Positions 43,782 to 52,283 of a DNA stretch of 64,000 nucleotides are shown one piece after another. Below the pieces are notes generated by a model. That model made no database searches and was not told the origin of the DNA. It saw only the letters and a program-made list of their open reading frames with translations. Source of the stretch: JAICJR01 sp963848495 (GTDB lineage Bacteria > Actinomycetota > Thermoleophilia > Solirubrobacterales > Thermoleophilaceae). A program made the position numbers and the translations under genes. How positions within the stretch are numbered: the first letter of the stretch is position 1; each line of letters begins with the position of its first letter. The stretch covers positions 248,001 through 312,000 of the forward strand of contig CAWKDV010000001.1 in the NCBI GenBank assembly GCA_963848495.1, in the 5' to 3' direction.

Positions 43782-44831
43782 TCAGCCGGCGGCGAACTTG
43801 CGAACTGTGGCGATTCCCGCCTTGTTCACGACCTTCGGGATCGGCGCGAAGTCGAGCGCCGCGCCGAACCTCTGCCCCTGCCTCATCGCGTAGTACAGGA
43901 ACTGGGACAGAATGAACTTCTTGCTCGTGACCTTCGGGACGATTGCGTACGTGAAGGTCGAGAGCGGGTACGCGCTCTTGTACTTCTTCGGCGGGTTGAC
44001 GATGTGCAGCTCGTTGCTCTTCGGCACCTTCTTGACCTGCGCCGCCGCCGCCGAGATGTTCTTGATGTTCGGGTAGACGAACTTCCCGGCCGCGTTCTTC
44101 AGTGCCGCCGCACCGAGCTTGTGGGCGATGATGTAGGAGGCCGAGATGTAGGCCAGCGAGCCATTCGTGGAGCTCACGATGGCGGTGAGGCCGTCGTTGC
44201 CCTTGCCGCCGGTCCCGGCCTTGAAGCTCACCTGCGTGCCGAAGCCAACCTGGCTCTTCCAGGTCTTGCTGACCCGGGACAGGAAGTCGGTGAACGCGTA
44301 GGTGTCACCGGAGCCGTCGCTGCGGTACGCCGGCGTGATCGCCAGGTTGGGCAGGTTCGCGCCCGGGTTGATCTTCTTGATGCGGGCGTCGTTCCAATTG
44401 GTGATCTGGCCCAGGTAGATGGCTGCCAGGACCGGACCCGAGAGCCTCAGGTTCGGGACCCCGTTCAGGTGGAACGCGATGCCCGTCGCAGTCAGCGCCC
44501 ACGGAATCTGGTAGCACCGGTTGCACGCAGTCGCCTGCGCCGGCGTGAGCGGGGCGTCCGATGCCCCGAAGTCGACCGCGCGTGCGGTGATCTGCGCGAT
44601 GCCGGTGCCCGAACCGACGGCTCCGTAGGTCAGGTTGATGTTGTACTTGCTCTGGACGTCGGCCTTCCACTGCGCAACAAGCGGTGCCACGAGCGTGGAG
44701 CCAGCGCCCGTGAGGGCGCCACCCGCGGCCTCGGTCGCCGTCGGGGCAGCGCCGGCGCCGCTGGTCAGGCTGGTCGCCGTGCCGGCCAGAACTGCGAGCA
44801 CGGTGAAGCTGGCGAGTCGTTTGCGATTCAA
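43782..44831 (-). CDS. pstS: Phosphate-binding protein PstS
   Basis: 349 residues from TTG 44831, preceded by AAAGGAA as ribosome-binding site; longer in-frame starts are less likely. It is the extracytoplasmic phosphate receptor of the Pst ABC transporter. Signal peptide at about residues 1-27 (FTVLAVLAGTATSL, cleavage near GAGAA). The phosphate-binding loops are LTGAGSTLVAPLV, YGAVGSGTGIAQI and VDFGASDAPLT. A CNRC pair may form a disulfide. Divergent from pstCAB, with the PHO-box-like element in the gap; this split layout differs from the usual pstSCAB order. Confidence 0.93.
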   Translation of the reverse strand: MNRKRLASFTVLAVLAGTATSLTSGAGAAPTATEAAGGALTGAGSTLVAPLVAQWKADVQSKYNINLTYGAVGSGTGIAQITARAVDFGASDAPLTPAQATACNRCYQIPWALTATGIAFHLNGVPNLRLSGPVLAAIYLGQITNWNDARIKKINPGANLPNLAITPAYRSDGSGDTYAFTDFLSRVSKTWKSQVGFGTQVSFKAGTGGKGNDGLTAIVSSTNGSLAYISASYIIAHKLGAAALKNAAGKFVYPNIKNISAAAAQVKKVPKSNELHIVNPPKKYKSAYPLSTFTYAIVPKVTSKKFILSQFLYYAMRQGQRFGAALDFAPIPKVVNKAGIATVRKFAAG

Positions 44832-44919
44832 ATGCGTTCCTTTCCGCCTCGTCGGCGCGATTAGCGGCCGTAGCATGAGGGCGCCCCGGACCCGACCTGT
44901 TGCGATCCTGTTTCCTTCT

Positions 44920-44949
44920 GGTGAAACACGCTGTTGCAATTTGGTGAAC
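44920..44949. promoter_or_regulatory. PHO-box-like direct repeat between pstS and pstC
   Basis: On the minus strand GTTCACC and TTTCACC occur 23 bases apart (two helical turns), matching the GTTCACC core of actinobacterial PhoP boxes. It lies in the 149-base gap between divergent pstS and pstC, so it could control both. Phosphate-starvation control is inferred. Confidence 0.5.
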
Positions 44950-44980
44950 GGGGCTGGAGCGCGCACGGTCCTGCTTTAAC

Positions 44981-45973
44981 GTGCGCGCCGTGAGGCTCTC
45001 TCTGGCCCCAGGGGCGTCCGCGCGCGCCCGCTCGAGCAGCCGCGTGGGCATCGCCGATCGCGTCGGCGACGGCCTGCTGATCGGCGCCTGCGTGCTCGCG
45101 TCGCTGCTCACCCTGGTGCTGATCGGGGCGATCGCCTACCAGGTCTTCCACGGCGCCGGCCTGGCGATCTCGCACTTCGGCCTCGGCTTCATCGGGCACA
45201 CCGCCTGGAAGCCGAACTTCGGCGTGTTCGGTGCGGGCGTGATGCTGTACGGCACGCTCGTCAGCTCGGCGATCGCCCTGCTCCTGGCCGCGCCGATCGG
45301 CATAGCCATCGGGATCTACCTGAGCATGCTCGCGCCGAGGCGGGTCGGCGCGGTGGTCGGCCCGCTGGTCGAGATGCTCGCCGCGATCCCCAGCGTCATC
45401 CTCGGCTTCTGGGGCATCCTGCTCGCCGCGCCGTTCCTCCACAAGCACTTCCAGCCGTTCCTGCACCACACGCTCGGCTTCATCCCGCTGTTCGGGAAGC
45501 CCCCGACGACGGGCGTCGGCGTCTTCACCGCCGGCCTGATCCTGGCGATCATGGTCGTGCCGATCATCGCGTCGATCAGCCGCGACCTGTTCCTCACGGT
45601 GCCGAAGGAGCTGCAGGACGGCGCCACCGCGCTGGGAGCCACCCGCTGGGAGGTGGTGCGGGGAGTCGTGCTTCCGAGCACGGCGTCCGGCGTGGCCGCG
45701 GCCTGCTTCCTCGGGCTCGGCCGCGCGCTCGGCGAGGCGATCGCGGTGGCGCAGGTGATCGGCGCCGGCAACGCGATCCACAGGTCGCTGTTCGAGACCG
45801 GCGACACGTTCGCCAGCCGCATCGCGCTCCAGTTCCCGGGTGCGATCACGAAGCTGCACATCTCCTCGCTCTTCTACCTGGCGGCGATCCTGCTCGTGAT
45901 CGGACTCGTGACGAACCTCTTCGCCCAGTGGATCTCGCGGCGGTTCGACGTCTATTCGGCGGTGACGCGGTGA
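44981..45973 (+). CDS. pstC: Phosphate ABC transporter permease PstC
   Basis: 330 residues, six membrane segments, with the permease EAA-loop region ATALGATRWEVVRGVVLPSTASGV that contacts the ATPase. GTG starts at 44981 or 44990. ATP-driven phosphate import with PstA and PstB. Overlaps the pstA start by four bases, so pstC-pstA-pstB form one operon. Confidence 0.93.
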   Translation: MRAVRLSLAPGASARARSSSRVGIADRVGDGLLIGACVLASLLTLVLIGAIAYQVFHGAGLAISHFGLGFIGHTAWKPNFGVFGAGVMLYGTLVSSAIALLLAAPIGIAIGIYLSMLAPRRVGAVVGPLVEMLAAIPSVILGFWGILLAAPFLHKHFQPFLHHTLGFIPLFGKPPTTGVGVFTAGLILAIMVVPIIASISRDLFLTVPKELQDGATALGATRWEVVRGVVLPSTASGVAAACFLGLGRALGEAIAVAQVIGAGNAIHRSLFETGDTFASRIALQFPGAITKLHISSLFYLAAILLVIGLVTNLFAQWISRRFDVYSAVTR

Positions 45974-46884
45974 GCAACCTGCTCTACATGGACATCGACG
46001 ACAGCTCGCTCCCCGACCCCGCGGCGCCGCTCATCGCCACCGGCAACCTGCGCCGGCGGGAGCTCGTAGACCGCCTGTTCGTGGGCACCGCCAGCGCCGC
46101 CGCCCTGCTCGCCGTGGGGGTGCTCGGCATCCTCATCTACTCCGTGATCAAGAACGGCGCCAGCGTGCTCAGCATCGACTTCCTGACGAAGGCCCCGCCG
46201 GCGTTCGGCGCCGGGGGTGGGATCGCGCCGCAGATCGTCGGCACCGCGCTGATCGTGGCGGCGGCGACGGTCATGGCGATGCCCGTGGGCATCCTCGTGG
46301 GCATCTACCTCACCGAGTTCGCCGAGCGACGCACGGCACGAGTCATCCGCCTCGCGCTCGACCTGCTCAACGGGCTGCCGACAATCGTCGTGGCGCTGTT
46401 CATCTTCGGCCTTCTGGTCGTGGGACACGGCCAGAAGGGCATCTATGGCTCGATCGCGCTGGCGATCATCATGCTGCCGCTGATCGCGCGCGCCTCTCAG
46501 GAGGTGCTGCTGCTCGTGCCTCAGACCCTGCGCGACGCCGCCGACGCGCTCGGCGTGACGCGCCGGCGCACCGTTCTCGGCGTGGTGCTGCCCGCGGCCC
46601 TGGGCGGCATCATCACCGGCACGATCCTGGCCGTCGCCCGCGCAGCCGGGGAGACCGCGCCCGTGCTGCTGCTGACTTCGATCGCCGCCAACCAGGTCAA
46701 CCTCAACCTCACCAAGGCGATGCCCAACATTCCCGTGTACATCTTCAACGCCTCCGAGCAGGCCGACCCGCAGGGCTTCGCCCGCGCCTGGGGCGCGGCG
46801 CTGGTGCTGCTGGCGGTGATCCTCGTGTCGAACATCGGCGCCCGCGCGCTGTTCGCCCGCAGCAAGGCGAAGATCGGACAATGA
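45970..46884 (+). CDS. pstA: Phosphate ABC transporter permease PstA
   Basis: 304 residues from GTG 45970 (overlapping the pstC stop); ATG 45988 is an alternative. Six membrane segments and the conserved EAA-loop sequence ADALGVTRRRTVLGVVLPAALGGIITG. It ends in ATGA overlapping the pstB start. Confidence 0.94.
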   Translation: MSNLLYMDIDDSSLPDPAAPLIATGNLRRRELVDRLFVGTASAAALLAVGVLGILIYSVIKNGASVLSIDFLTKAPPAFGAGGGIAPQIVGTALIVAAATVMAMPVGILVGIYLTEFAERRTARVIRLALDLLNGLPTIVVALFIFGLLVVGHGQKGIYGSIALAIIMLPLIARASQEVLLLVPQTLRDAADALGVTRRRTVLGVVLPAALGGIITGTILAVARAAGETAPVLLLTSIAANQVNLNLTKAMPNIPVYIFNASEQADPQGFARAWGAALVLLAVILVSNIGARALFARSKAKIGQ

Positions 46885-47786
46885 GCGACACGACCGAAAC
46901 CCGAATCGACCAGCTCCCCTCGGCTGAGCCGACGCCGGCGCCGCGCGTCCGCATCCAGACGGGCGAGGTCCCGGACACCCGCAGGCACCTGCCCTCCGAG
47001 GCGCTGGCCGGCCGGCCGGTGGTATTCGACTCGCAGGACGTTGCAATCGACTACGGCGCCCACCGCGCGCTCGAGGGCGTGAACCTCCAGATCTACCGCA
47101 ACCTGATCACCGCCCTGATCGGACCTTCCGGCTGCGGCAAGACGACCTTCCTGCGCAGCCTCAACCGCATGAACGACTCGATCCCCGGCTTCGCCCTGAG
47201 CGGGCAGATCCTCTATCACGGGCACGACCTCTACGCCAGCGCCGTGAACCGCGTCGAGGTGCGCCGCCGGATCGGGATGGTGTTCCAGAAGCCCAACCCG
47301 TTCCCGAAGTCGATCTACGACAACATCGCCTGGGCGCCGCGCAATCTCGGCATGAGGCATGGCCTGGACGAGCGCGTCGAGCGCGCGCTGCGCAGCGCGG
47401 CGCTCTGGGATGAGGTGAAGGACCGGCTGAAGAAGAGCGCGCTCGGCCTGTCAGGCGGCCAGCAGCAGCGCCTCTGCATCGCACGGGCGATCGCCATCGA
47501 GCCCGACGTGCTGCTGCTCGACGAGCCGGCCTCGGCGCTCGACCCGATCTCCACGGCGTCGATCGAGGACCTGATGCACACGCTGAAGAACCGCTACACG
47601 ATCGTGATCGTCACGCACAACATGCAGCAGGCCGCGCGCGTGGCGGACCGCACCGCGTTCTTCAGCCTCGACTCGAACGAGCGCGGCCGCGTGGGCGTGC
47701 TCGTGGAGTCCACCGACACCGAGACGATGTTCACCCGGCCGGCCGACTCGCGGACGCGGGACTACGTGACCGGCCGGTTCGGCTGA
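46881..47786 (+). CDS. pstB: Phosphate ABC transporter ATP-binding protein PstB
   Basis: 301 residues. The Walker A is GPSGCGKTT, the signature LSGGQQQRLCIARA, Walker B VLLLDEPASALD, switch His in IVTHNMQQAARVAD. The N-terminal extension of about 45 residues before the ATPase core (FDSQDVAIDYG) is longer than in many PstB proteins. It ends 25 bases inside the convergent zinc-ribbon gene. Confidence 0.95.
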   Translation: MSDTTETRIDQLPSAEPTPAPRVRIQTGEVPDTRRHLPSEALAGRPVVFDSQDVAIDYGAHRALEGVNLQIYRNLITALIGPSGCGKTTFLRSLNRMNDSIPGFALSGQILYHGHDLYASAVNRVEVRRRIGMVFQKPNPFPKSIYDNIAWAPRNLGMRHGLDERVERALRSAALWDEVKDRLKKSALGLSGGQQQRLCIARAIAIEPDVLLLDEPASALDPISTASIEDLMHTLKNRYTIVIVTHNMQQAARVADRTAFFSLDSNERGRVGVLVESTDTETMFTRPADSRTRDYVTGRFG

Positions 47787-48241
47787 TCGTCCGAGGAGGG
47801 CGGCTTGATCGCCGTGTGCGGCACCTGCTCGAGCAGCGGGCTGCCGCACTGCCAGCAGTAGACGGCGCCGCTCGAGTGCGGTGCTCCGCAGGAGGCGCAG
47901 ACGCCGGCCGAGCCGGTCTCCTCCATGCGCAGGATGCGCTCGACCTCGCCGAGCTCGGCGTCGAGCTCCTGGAGCGCGGCGGCGCGGCGGACCAGCACGT
48001 CGATGCGGATGCGGTCGCGGATCGCCATCTCGTACGCGAGCCCGCCGAGGTCCCACTGATGCTCGGCCACGCGGGCCATGAGCTCGTCGCGCCGGCGCAC
48101 CAGGTCGACCAGCTTCTCGGGCGACTGCGACCCGCCGAGCCCGCCGGCCGGCTTGCCGGGAGCCGGCGGCCCGCCGTTCGTCGACGGCGGGCGCCTGCGG
48201 AAACGCAGCGCGTGGGGCACGTGGGGCAGCTTCGGCGCCAC
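47762..48241 (-). CDS. Zinc-ribbon protein with helical N-terminal half (159 aa)
   Basis: GTG start at 48241, two bases after the previous stop. The central region is a predicted coiled coil (RRRDELMARVAEHQWDLGGLAYEMAIRDRIRIDVLVRRAAALQELDAELGEVERIL). The C-terminal zinc ribbon is CASCGAPHSSGAVYCWQCG with two CxxC pairs. No membrane helix. It forms a pair with the next zinc-ribbon membrane gene and its 3' end overlaps pstB. Function unknown; an adapter or assembly role is conceivable. Confidence 0.75.
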   Translation of the reverse strand: MAPKLPHVPHALRFRRRPPSTNGGPPAPGKPAGGLGGSQSPEKLVDLVRRRDELMARVAEHQWDLGGLAYEMAIRDRIRIDVLVRRAAALQELDAELGEVERILRMEETGSAGVCASCGAPHSSGAVYCWQCGSPLLEQVPHTAIKPPSSDDQPNRPVT

Positions 48242-48243
48242 GG

Positions 48244-48834
48244 CTACTTGCTCGTGCCCGGCCCGAAGAAGTTCCCGGTGAACTTGCCGTTCTGGTAGCC
48301 GGGGCCCGTGCCCGGGGAGCCGACCGTGACGACGGCCTTCTTCGGCTTCAGGATCGTGCCGGCGCCCTGAACGCCGGAGCCGCCGCTCGACTTGCCCTTC
48401 TTCTTGGACTTCGAGCTGCCGGCCGCGGCGGCCGCGGCACTGGTGGCGGCGACGCCGCTGGCACCGGTGGCGCCACCGCCGCCGCCGACCACGGTCACGA
48501 CCGGCAAGCCGGCGTTCTTCGAGGAGCCGTTGTTGCTGGAGCGGCCGATCAGCACACCCACGCCCATCGCCAGGATCAGCGTGGCGATGCCGGCGATCAC
48601 GGTCGTGCTGCCCGTGATCTGCGGGGTACGGCGCTTCGGGGCGGGCGGTGCGGGCGGAGGCGGCTGGCGGACCAGCTTGTCCATCACCGGCAGCCGCGCG
48701 TCGCCGTTGCGCTCGCCGCACTCCACGCAGTAGCGCTGGTCGGGTGACAGCGCGGCGTGGCAGTTGGAGCACTGCTGGTTGCTCGCTGTGGCAGCGAGCG
48801 TCGGGTGGAGCTCGGTCTTGGTGGTTGAGTCCAT
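48244..48834 (-). CDS. Zinc-ribbon single-pass membrane protein (196 aa)
   Basis: ATG 48834. N-terminal zinc ribbon CSNCHAALSPDQRYCVECG (residues about 22-40), a proline/basic linker, one membrane helix (about 73-95, STTVIAGIATLILAMGVGVLIG), then a low-complexity Gly/Ala/Ser/Lys region outside. This layout (zinc ribbon inside, low-complexity outside) recurs in actinobacterial envelope proteins. First gene of a pair with the other zinc-ribbon gene; divergent from the phosphoesterase. Function unknown. Confidence 0.78.
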   Translation of the reverse strand: MDSTTKTELHPTLAATASNQQCSNCHAALSPDQRYCVECGERNGDARLPVMDKLVRQPPPPAPPAPKRRTPQITGSTTVIAGIATLILAMGVGVLIGRSSNNGSSKNAGLPVVTVVGGGGGATGASGVAATSAAAAAAGSSKSKKKGKSSGGSGVQGAGTILKPKKAVVTVGSPGTGPGYQNGKFTGNFFGPGTSK

Positions 48835-48932
48835 GGGAGGAGGGCGGCGACTGCCGCGCGAGACCGAAGCCAGTATCCGGGCTGCCTCCCGGACACCTGT
48901 GAAGAACTGGTTACCTGGATATTCACACTCGC

Positions 48933-50672
48933 GTGGTAGCCGCTGCGTCAGAGTGCGCGGGTGTGACGGCTCGCTGCGAGGAGTGCAGTTCTCCCCTGGC
49001 AGTAGACCAGCGTTACTGCGTGCACTGCGGGGCGCGGCGCGGGCCTCTTCCCGCCGTGATGCAGCGGCACATCGCCACGATGCTGGAGGCCAGCCGCTCG
49101 AGCGCTGCCGCCGAGCCGGCCGAGCCCGAGCCCGTCCCCATCGCCCCGGCGCCGGTTCCCGAGCCGGTCGCCGCGGAGGACGCCGGCGTCCCGGCCTGGC
49201 TGCCCGGCCAGAAGGCCATCGCGGTGGCGATCATGGGCATCCTCGCCTTCGGCGTGATCGTCGGCTCGCTGCTCAACCCGATCGCCGAGAGCGTGGCGGG
49301 GCGGCCGCTGATCGTGGCGGTCAACTCACCGCCGCCCGCCGCCGCGCCGGCGGCGGCTCCTGTGACCAGCGACAACACGAGCTCGAGCGACAACACTGCC
49401 GCCCCGCAGCAGACCGTGACCGAGACGGTCCAAGCCGTCACCCCGCCTCCCGACGGCGGCGGCGGCGACCAGACGGCCCCAGCCGGCCCCTCCCTGCCGC
49501 CGATCAAGCACGTCTTCCTGATCGCCCTCTCGGACCAGGGCTACAACCAGTCCTTCGGCGACGCGGCCGACCCGAACAGCTACCTGGCGAAGACGCTCGC
49601 GAAGCAGGGCGAGCTGCTGCCGAACTACTACGCCGTCGCCCCCAGCGAGCTCGCCAACGCGGTCGCGCTGATCAGCGGCCAGGGCCCGAACGACCAGACG
49701 GCGGCGAACTGCCCCACCTTCGCCGATATCTCTCCGGGTACGCTCGACAAGGACAAGCAGGTGACCGGCAGCGGCTGCGTCTACCCGACGCAGGCCACGA
49801 CGCTTCCCGACGAGCTGGTCTCGAATGGCAACAGCTGGAAGGCCTACGTCGAGGACGTGGCGGGTGGCGCGGCCACCGACCCGAAGACCTGCCGGCACCC
49901 CGCCCTCGGCCAGCCCGACCCGGCTCAGGCGCCGCAGCCGAACGACGCCTACGTGACCTGGCGCAACCCATTCGTCTACTTCCACTCGCTGATCGACACC
50001 ACGAGCTGCAGCGACAATGATGTCGGGCTCGACCAGCTCGCCACCGACCTGAAGTCGATCGGCACCTCGCCGTCGTTCGCCTACATCGTCCCTAACCGCT
50101 GCCACGACGGCAGCAGCCCCCAGCCATGCACGCCCGGCCAGCCGGCGGGCCTGGCCGCCGCGGATGAGTTCCTCAAAACCGTGGTGCCGGAGATCACCGC
50201 CTCCGCCGCCTACAAGGCCGACGGCCTGATCGCCATCACCTTCGACCAGGCGCCGCAGGCCGGTCCGAACGCCGACCCGAGCTCCTGCTGCGACACGCCG
50301 GCGTATCCGAACCTGACCGCCGCGCGCGACCGGCGGCCCAGCGGTCCGAGCGGTCCAAGCGGCCCACAGCGGTCCGAGTGCGGCCCCAGCGGTCCGAGTG
50401 GGCCAAGCGGCCCCAGTGGACCGAGTGGACCGACTGGTCCCGCAGCGCCGGTGAGCGGCCAGGTGTTGCCGACCGGCGGCGGCGGACAGGTCGGCCTGCT
50501 GCTGATCTCGCAGTACGTGAAGCCGAACACCACCAACACGCTCGGCTACTACAACCACTTCTCCCTGCTGCGCAGCATCGAGCAGCTCTTCAGCATCGAC
50601 GAGACCGGCTACGCGTCGGCCCCGACGACGCCGACCCTCGACACCACCGTCTACACGGCGTTCAGCGGCTAG
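48933..50672 (+). CDS. Membrane-anchored zinc-ribbon phosphoesterase with collagen-like insert
   Basis: 579 residues, GTG start at 48933 (GTG 48963 is an alternative). N-terminal zinc ribbon CEECSSPLAVDQRYCVHCG near residues 15-33, a membrane helix (about 95-112, AIAVAIMGILAFGVIVGS), a Ser/Pro/Thr-rich spacer, then a phosphoesterase domain of the phospholipase C/AcpA type from about 190. A repeat of Gly-Pro-Ser/Gly-X-Y triplets (residues about 469-503, nucleotides 50337-50441) is inserted in it, resembling collagen. The family hydrolyses phosphate esters at the cell surface; beside pst this may release phosphate (inference). The stop codon TAG is in the IS481 target duplication. Confidence 0.85.
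   Translation: MVAAASECAGVTARCEECSSPLAVDQRYCVHCGARRGPLPAVMQRHIATMLEASRSSAAAEPAEPEPVPIAPAPVPEPVAAEDAGVPAWLPGQKAIAVAIMGILAFGVIVGSLLNPIAESVAGRPLIVAVNSPPPAAAPAAAPVTSDNTSSSDNTAAPQQTVTETVQAVTPPPDGGGGDQTAPAGPSLPPIKHVFLIALSDQGYNQSFGDAADPNSYLAKTLAKQGELLPNYYAVAPSELANAVALISGQGPNDQTAANCPTFADISPGTLDKDKQVTGSGCVYPTQATTLPDELVSNGNSWKAYVEDVAGGAATDPKTCRHPALGQPDPAQAPQPNDAYVTWRNPFVYFHSLIDTTSCSDNDVGLDQLATDLKSIGTSPSFAYIVPNRCHDGSSPQPCTPGQPAGLAAADEFLKTVVPEITASAAYKADGLIAITFDQAPQAGPNADPSSCCDTPAYPNLTAARDRRPSGPSGPSGPQRSECGPSGPSGPSGPSGPSGPTGPAAPVSGQVLPTGGGGQVGLLLISQYVKPNTTNTLGYYNHFSLLRSIEQLFSIDETGYASAPTTPTLDTTVYTAFSG
50337..50441 (+). repeat. Collagen-like triplet repeat inside the phosphoesterase gene
   Basis: About 35 codons of PSG/GPS-type triplets, one interruption (PQRSEC) near the middle. 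Codons are GGT/GGC/GGA mixed, so the tract is not a simple recent duplication. Confidence 0.8.
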
Positions 50673-51637
50673 TTGTCCTGCCCACGGACGTTGTGAACGC
50701 TGGTGGGCGGACGGTCGCCGAGTGAGCTGTGTGGTCTGCGGCGGTTGTAGTAGCGGATGAAGGATGCCAGCGCGCGTGAGCGTTCGGTGGAGTTGGGCCA
50801 GTTGTGCGCGTCGGCCCATTCGGTCTTGAGCGTGCGGATGAAGCGCTCGACTTTCCCGTTCCAGCGCGGCGTGTAGGGCGGACAGGTGATCTGGCGAGCA
50901 CCGGCACGCGCGAGCACGTCCTTGAAGGCACCCGCCTTGGTGTAGGCGTACGCGTTGTCGGTGAGGACGGCCTCGGGCGGCGAGAGCCCGAGCTGCGCGA
51001 AGTGCTCGATCGCCCTTGCCAGCACGGCTGCGGCGGTGGCGCCGTCCTTGCGCTGGTGCTGTTCGACGTAGGCGTAGCGAGAGCGGTCGTCGACAACGCA
51101 GTGCAGATAGACGACTCCCAGGCGGTGGCGGCGCTCGTAGCCCGTGCCCGAGCGATCCCCGGTGACGCGGTGGCCGGGGCGGCGGAAGCGCGGCAGCTCG
51201 GCCATGTCGACGTGCAGCAGCGCACCCGGTCGCGACCATTCGTAGCGGCGAAAGGTCTGGCGCTCGCCGCGCCGGCGCCGCGAGAGCCCGTGGCGGCGAA
51301 GGACCTTCCAGATCGTCGAGCGAGCGCGCCGGACAATCCCGGCCAGCCGCCCTGGGCCGAGCCCCGTCTCGCGCCGCGCTCTCAGGATCGGCTCCTCCTC
51401 GCCCGCGCTCAGGCGACGCGGCTGGCGCCGCGGCCTGCTCGAGCGATCGAGCAGCCAGCCACCACCAAACCGCTCCTCCTCGCTCGCCATCCGATAGCGC
51501 CGCCACCAACGATTGGCCGTCGCCGGCGCCACGCAGAAGGCGGCGGCCGCCGCCCTCTGCGTCATCCCCTGCTCGATCGCCTGAGCGAGCGCGAGCCTGC
51601 CTGCTGGTCCGAGCTTGGCGTTAGCGTGAAGCTGCAT
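50669..51637 (-). CDS. IS481-family transposase
   Basis: 322 residues from ATG 51637. An N-terminal helix-turn-helix (TQRAAAAAFCVAPATANRWWRRY) and a central DDE integrase core: LLHVDMAELPRF (first Asp), VLTDNAYAYTKAG (second Asp), TPRWNGKVERFIRTLKTEW (Glu). The C-terminal end YYNRRRPHSSLGDRPP is family-typical. The last asparagine codon and the TAG stop are partly made from the flanking target duplication. The gene is intact and may be active. Confidence 0.95.
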   Translation of the reverse strand: MQLHANAKLGPAGRLALAQAIEQGMTQRAAAAAFCVAPATANRWWRRYRMASEEERFGGGWLLDRSSRPRRQPRRLSAGEEEPILRARRETGLGPGRLAGIVRRARSTIWKVLRRHGLSRRRRGERQTFRRYEWSRPGALLHVDMAELPRFRRPGHRVTGDRSGTGYERRHRLGVVYLHCVVDDRSRYAYVEQHQRKDGATAAAVLARAIEHFAQLGLSPPEAVLTDNAYAYTKAGAFKDVLARAGARQITCPPYTPRWNGKVERFIRTLKTEWADAHNWPNSTERSRALASFIRYYNRRRPHSSLGDRPPTSVHNVRGQDN

Positions 51638-51734
51638 CCGGGCCCTCCTTCGGGCTGTTGAGTCCTCGCAGACCCACAGCCTCAGGAGCGGCCCGGACGT
51701 CTTTCAGCCGTTCACAACCTGTGTGGGCGGTTCA
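50674..51734 (-). mobile_element. IS481-family insertion sequence (1061 bp)
   Basis: Inverted ends at 50674-50699 and 51709-51734 agree at 20 of 26 positions and begin TG. Flanked by the GCTAGT duplication. It is inserted between the ends of the phosphoesterase and msrA genes, so no coding part was destroyed. Confidence 0.93.
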
Positions 51735-51748
51735 GCTAGTGGCCTGAG

Positions 51749-52271
51749 TCAGGCCGCGGCCGCGGCCGCGCTTTGCGGCAGCTTCCAGCCCGGCCGCGGG
51801 TAGTGACAGCTGTAGCCGTCCGGGTAGCGCCGGAGGTACTCCTGGTCCTCCGCGTCGGCCTCCCAGAAGCGGCCGGCCTCGCTGATCTCGGTGAGCACCT
51901 TGCCGGGCCAGAGTCCCGAGGCGTCCACGTCGGCGATCGTGTCCTCGGCGACCTGGCGCTGCTCGTCGGTCGTACAGAAGATCTCCGAGCGGTAGAGCAG
52001 GCCGGTGAACTTGCCCTGACGGTGCCCTGTGGTCGGGTCGTGGATCTGGAAGAAGAACTCGAGGATCTCCCGGTAGGAGATGCGCTCGGGATCGAAGACG
52101 ACCTCGACCGCCTCGGCGTGACCGGCATGGTTCTGGTCGGTCGGCCTCAGGTCCCTGCCGCCCGTGTAACCGGCCCGGGTCCCGAGCACGCCGTCGCGCG
52201 TGCGAAGCAGCTCCTGCATGCCCCCAGAAGCAGCCGCCCGCCAGGATCGCGGTCTCGGCCTTGTCGCTCAT
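51749..52271 (-). pseudogene. msrA: Peptide methionine sulfoxide reductase MsrA with a +1 frameshift
   Basis: Starts MSDKAETAILAGGCFWG (ATG 52271, catalytic Cys in GCFWG), which must continue MQELLRTRDGVLGTRAGYTGG. That continuation is in a different frame from 52219 to 51749. The break is in a run of five G on the coding strand (52221-52225), where one extra base explains it. MsrA repairs oxidised methionine with thioredoxin. All other conserved parts (GYTGG, HAEAVEVVFDP, QGNDRG-like RQGKFTGLLYRS) are present. A homopolymer sequencing error and a true mutation are both possible. Confidence 0.9.
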
Positions 52272-52283
52272 CCCGGGTCTCCG

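Larger units (their letters stand above)
50668..51740. repeat. 6-bp target-site duplication of the IS481 element
   Basis: GCTAGT occurs at 50668-50673 and 51735-51740, directly outside the two inverted ends. It fits the NCTAGN preference known for IS481. Confidence 0.88.
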
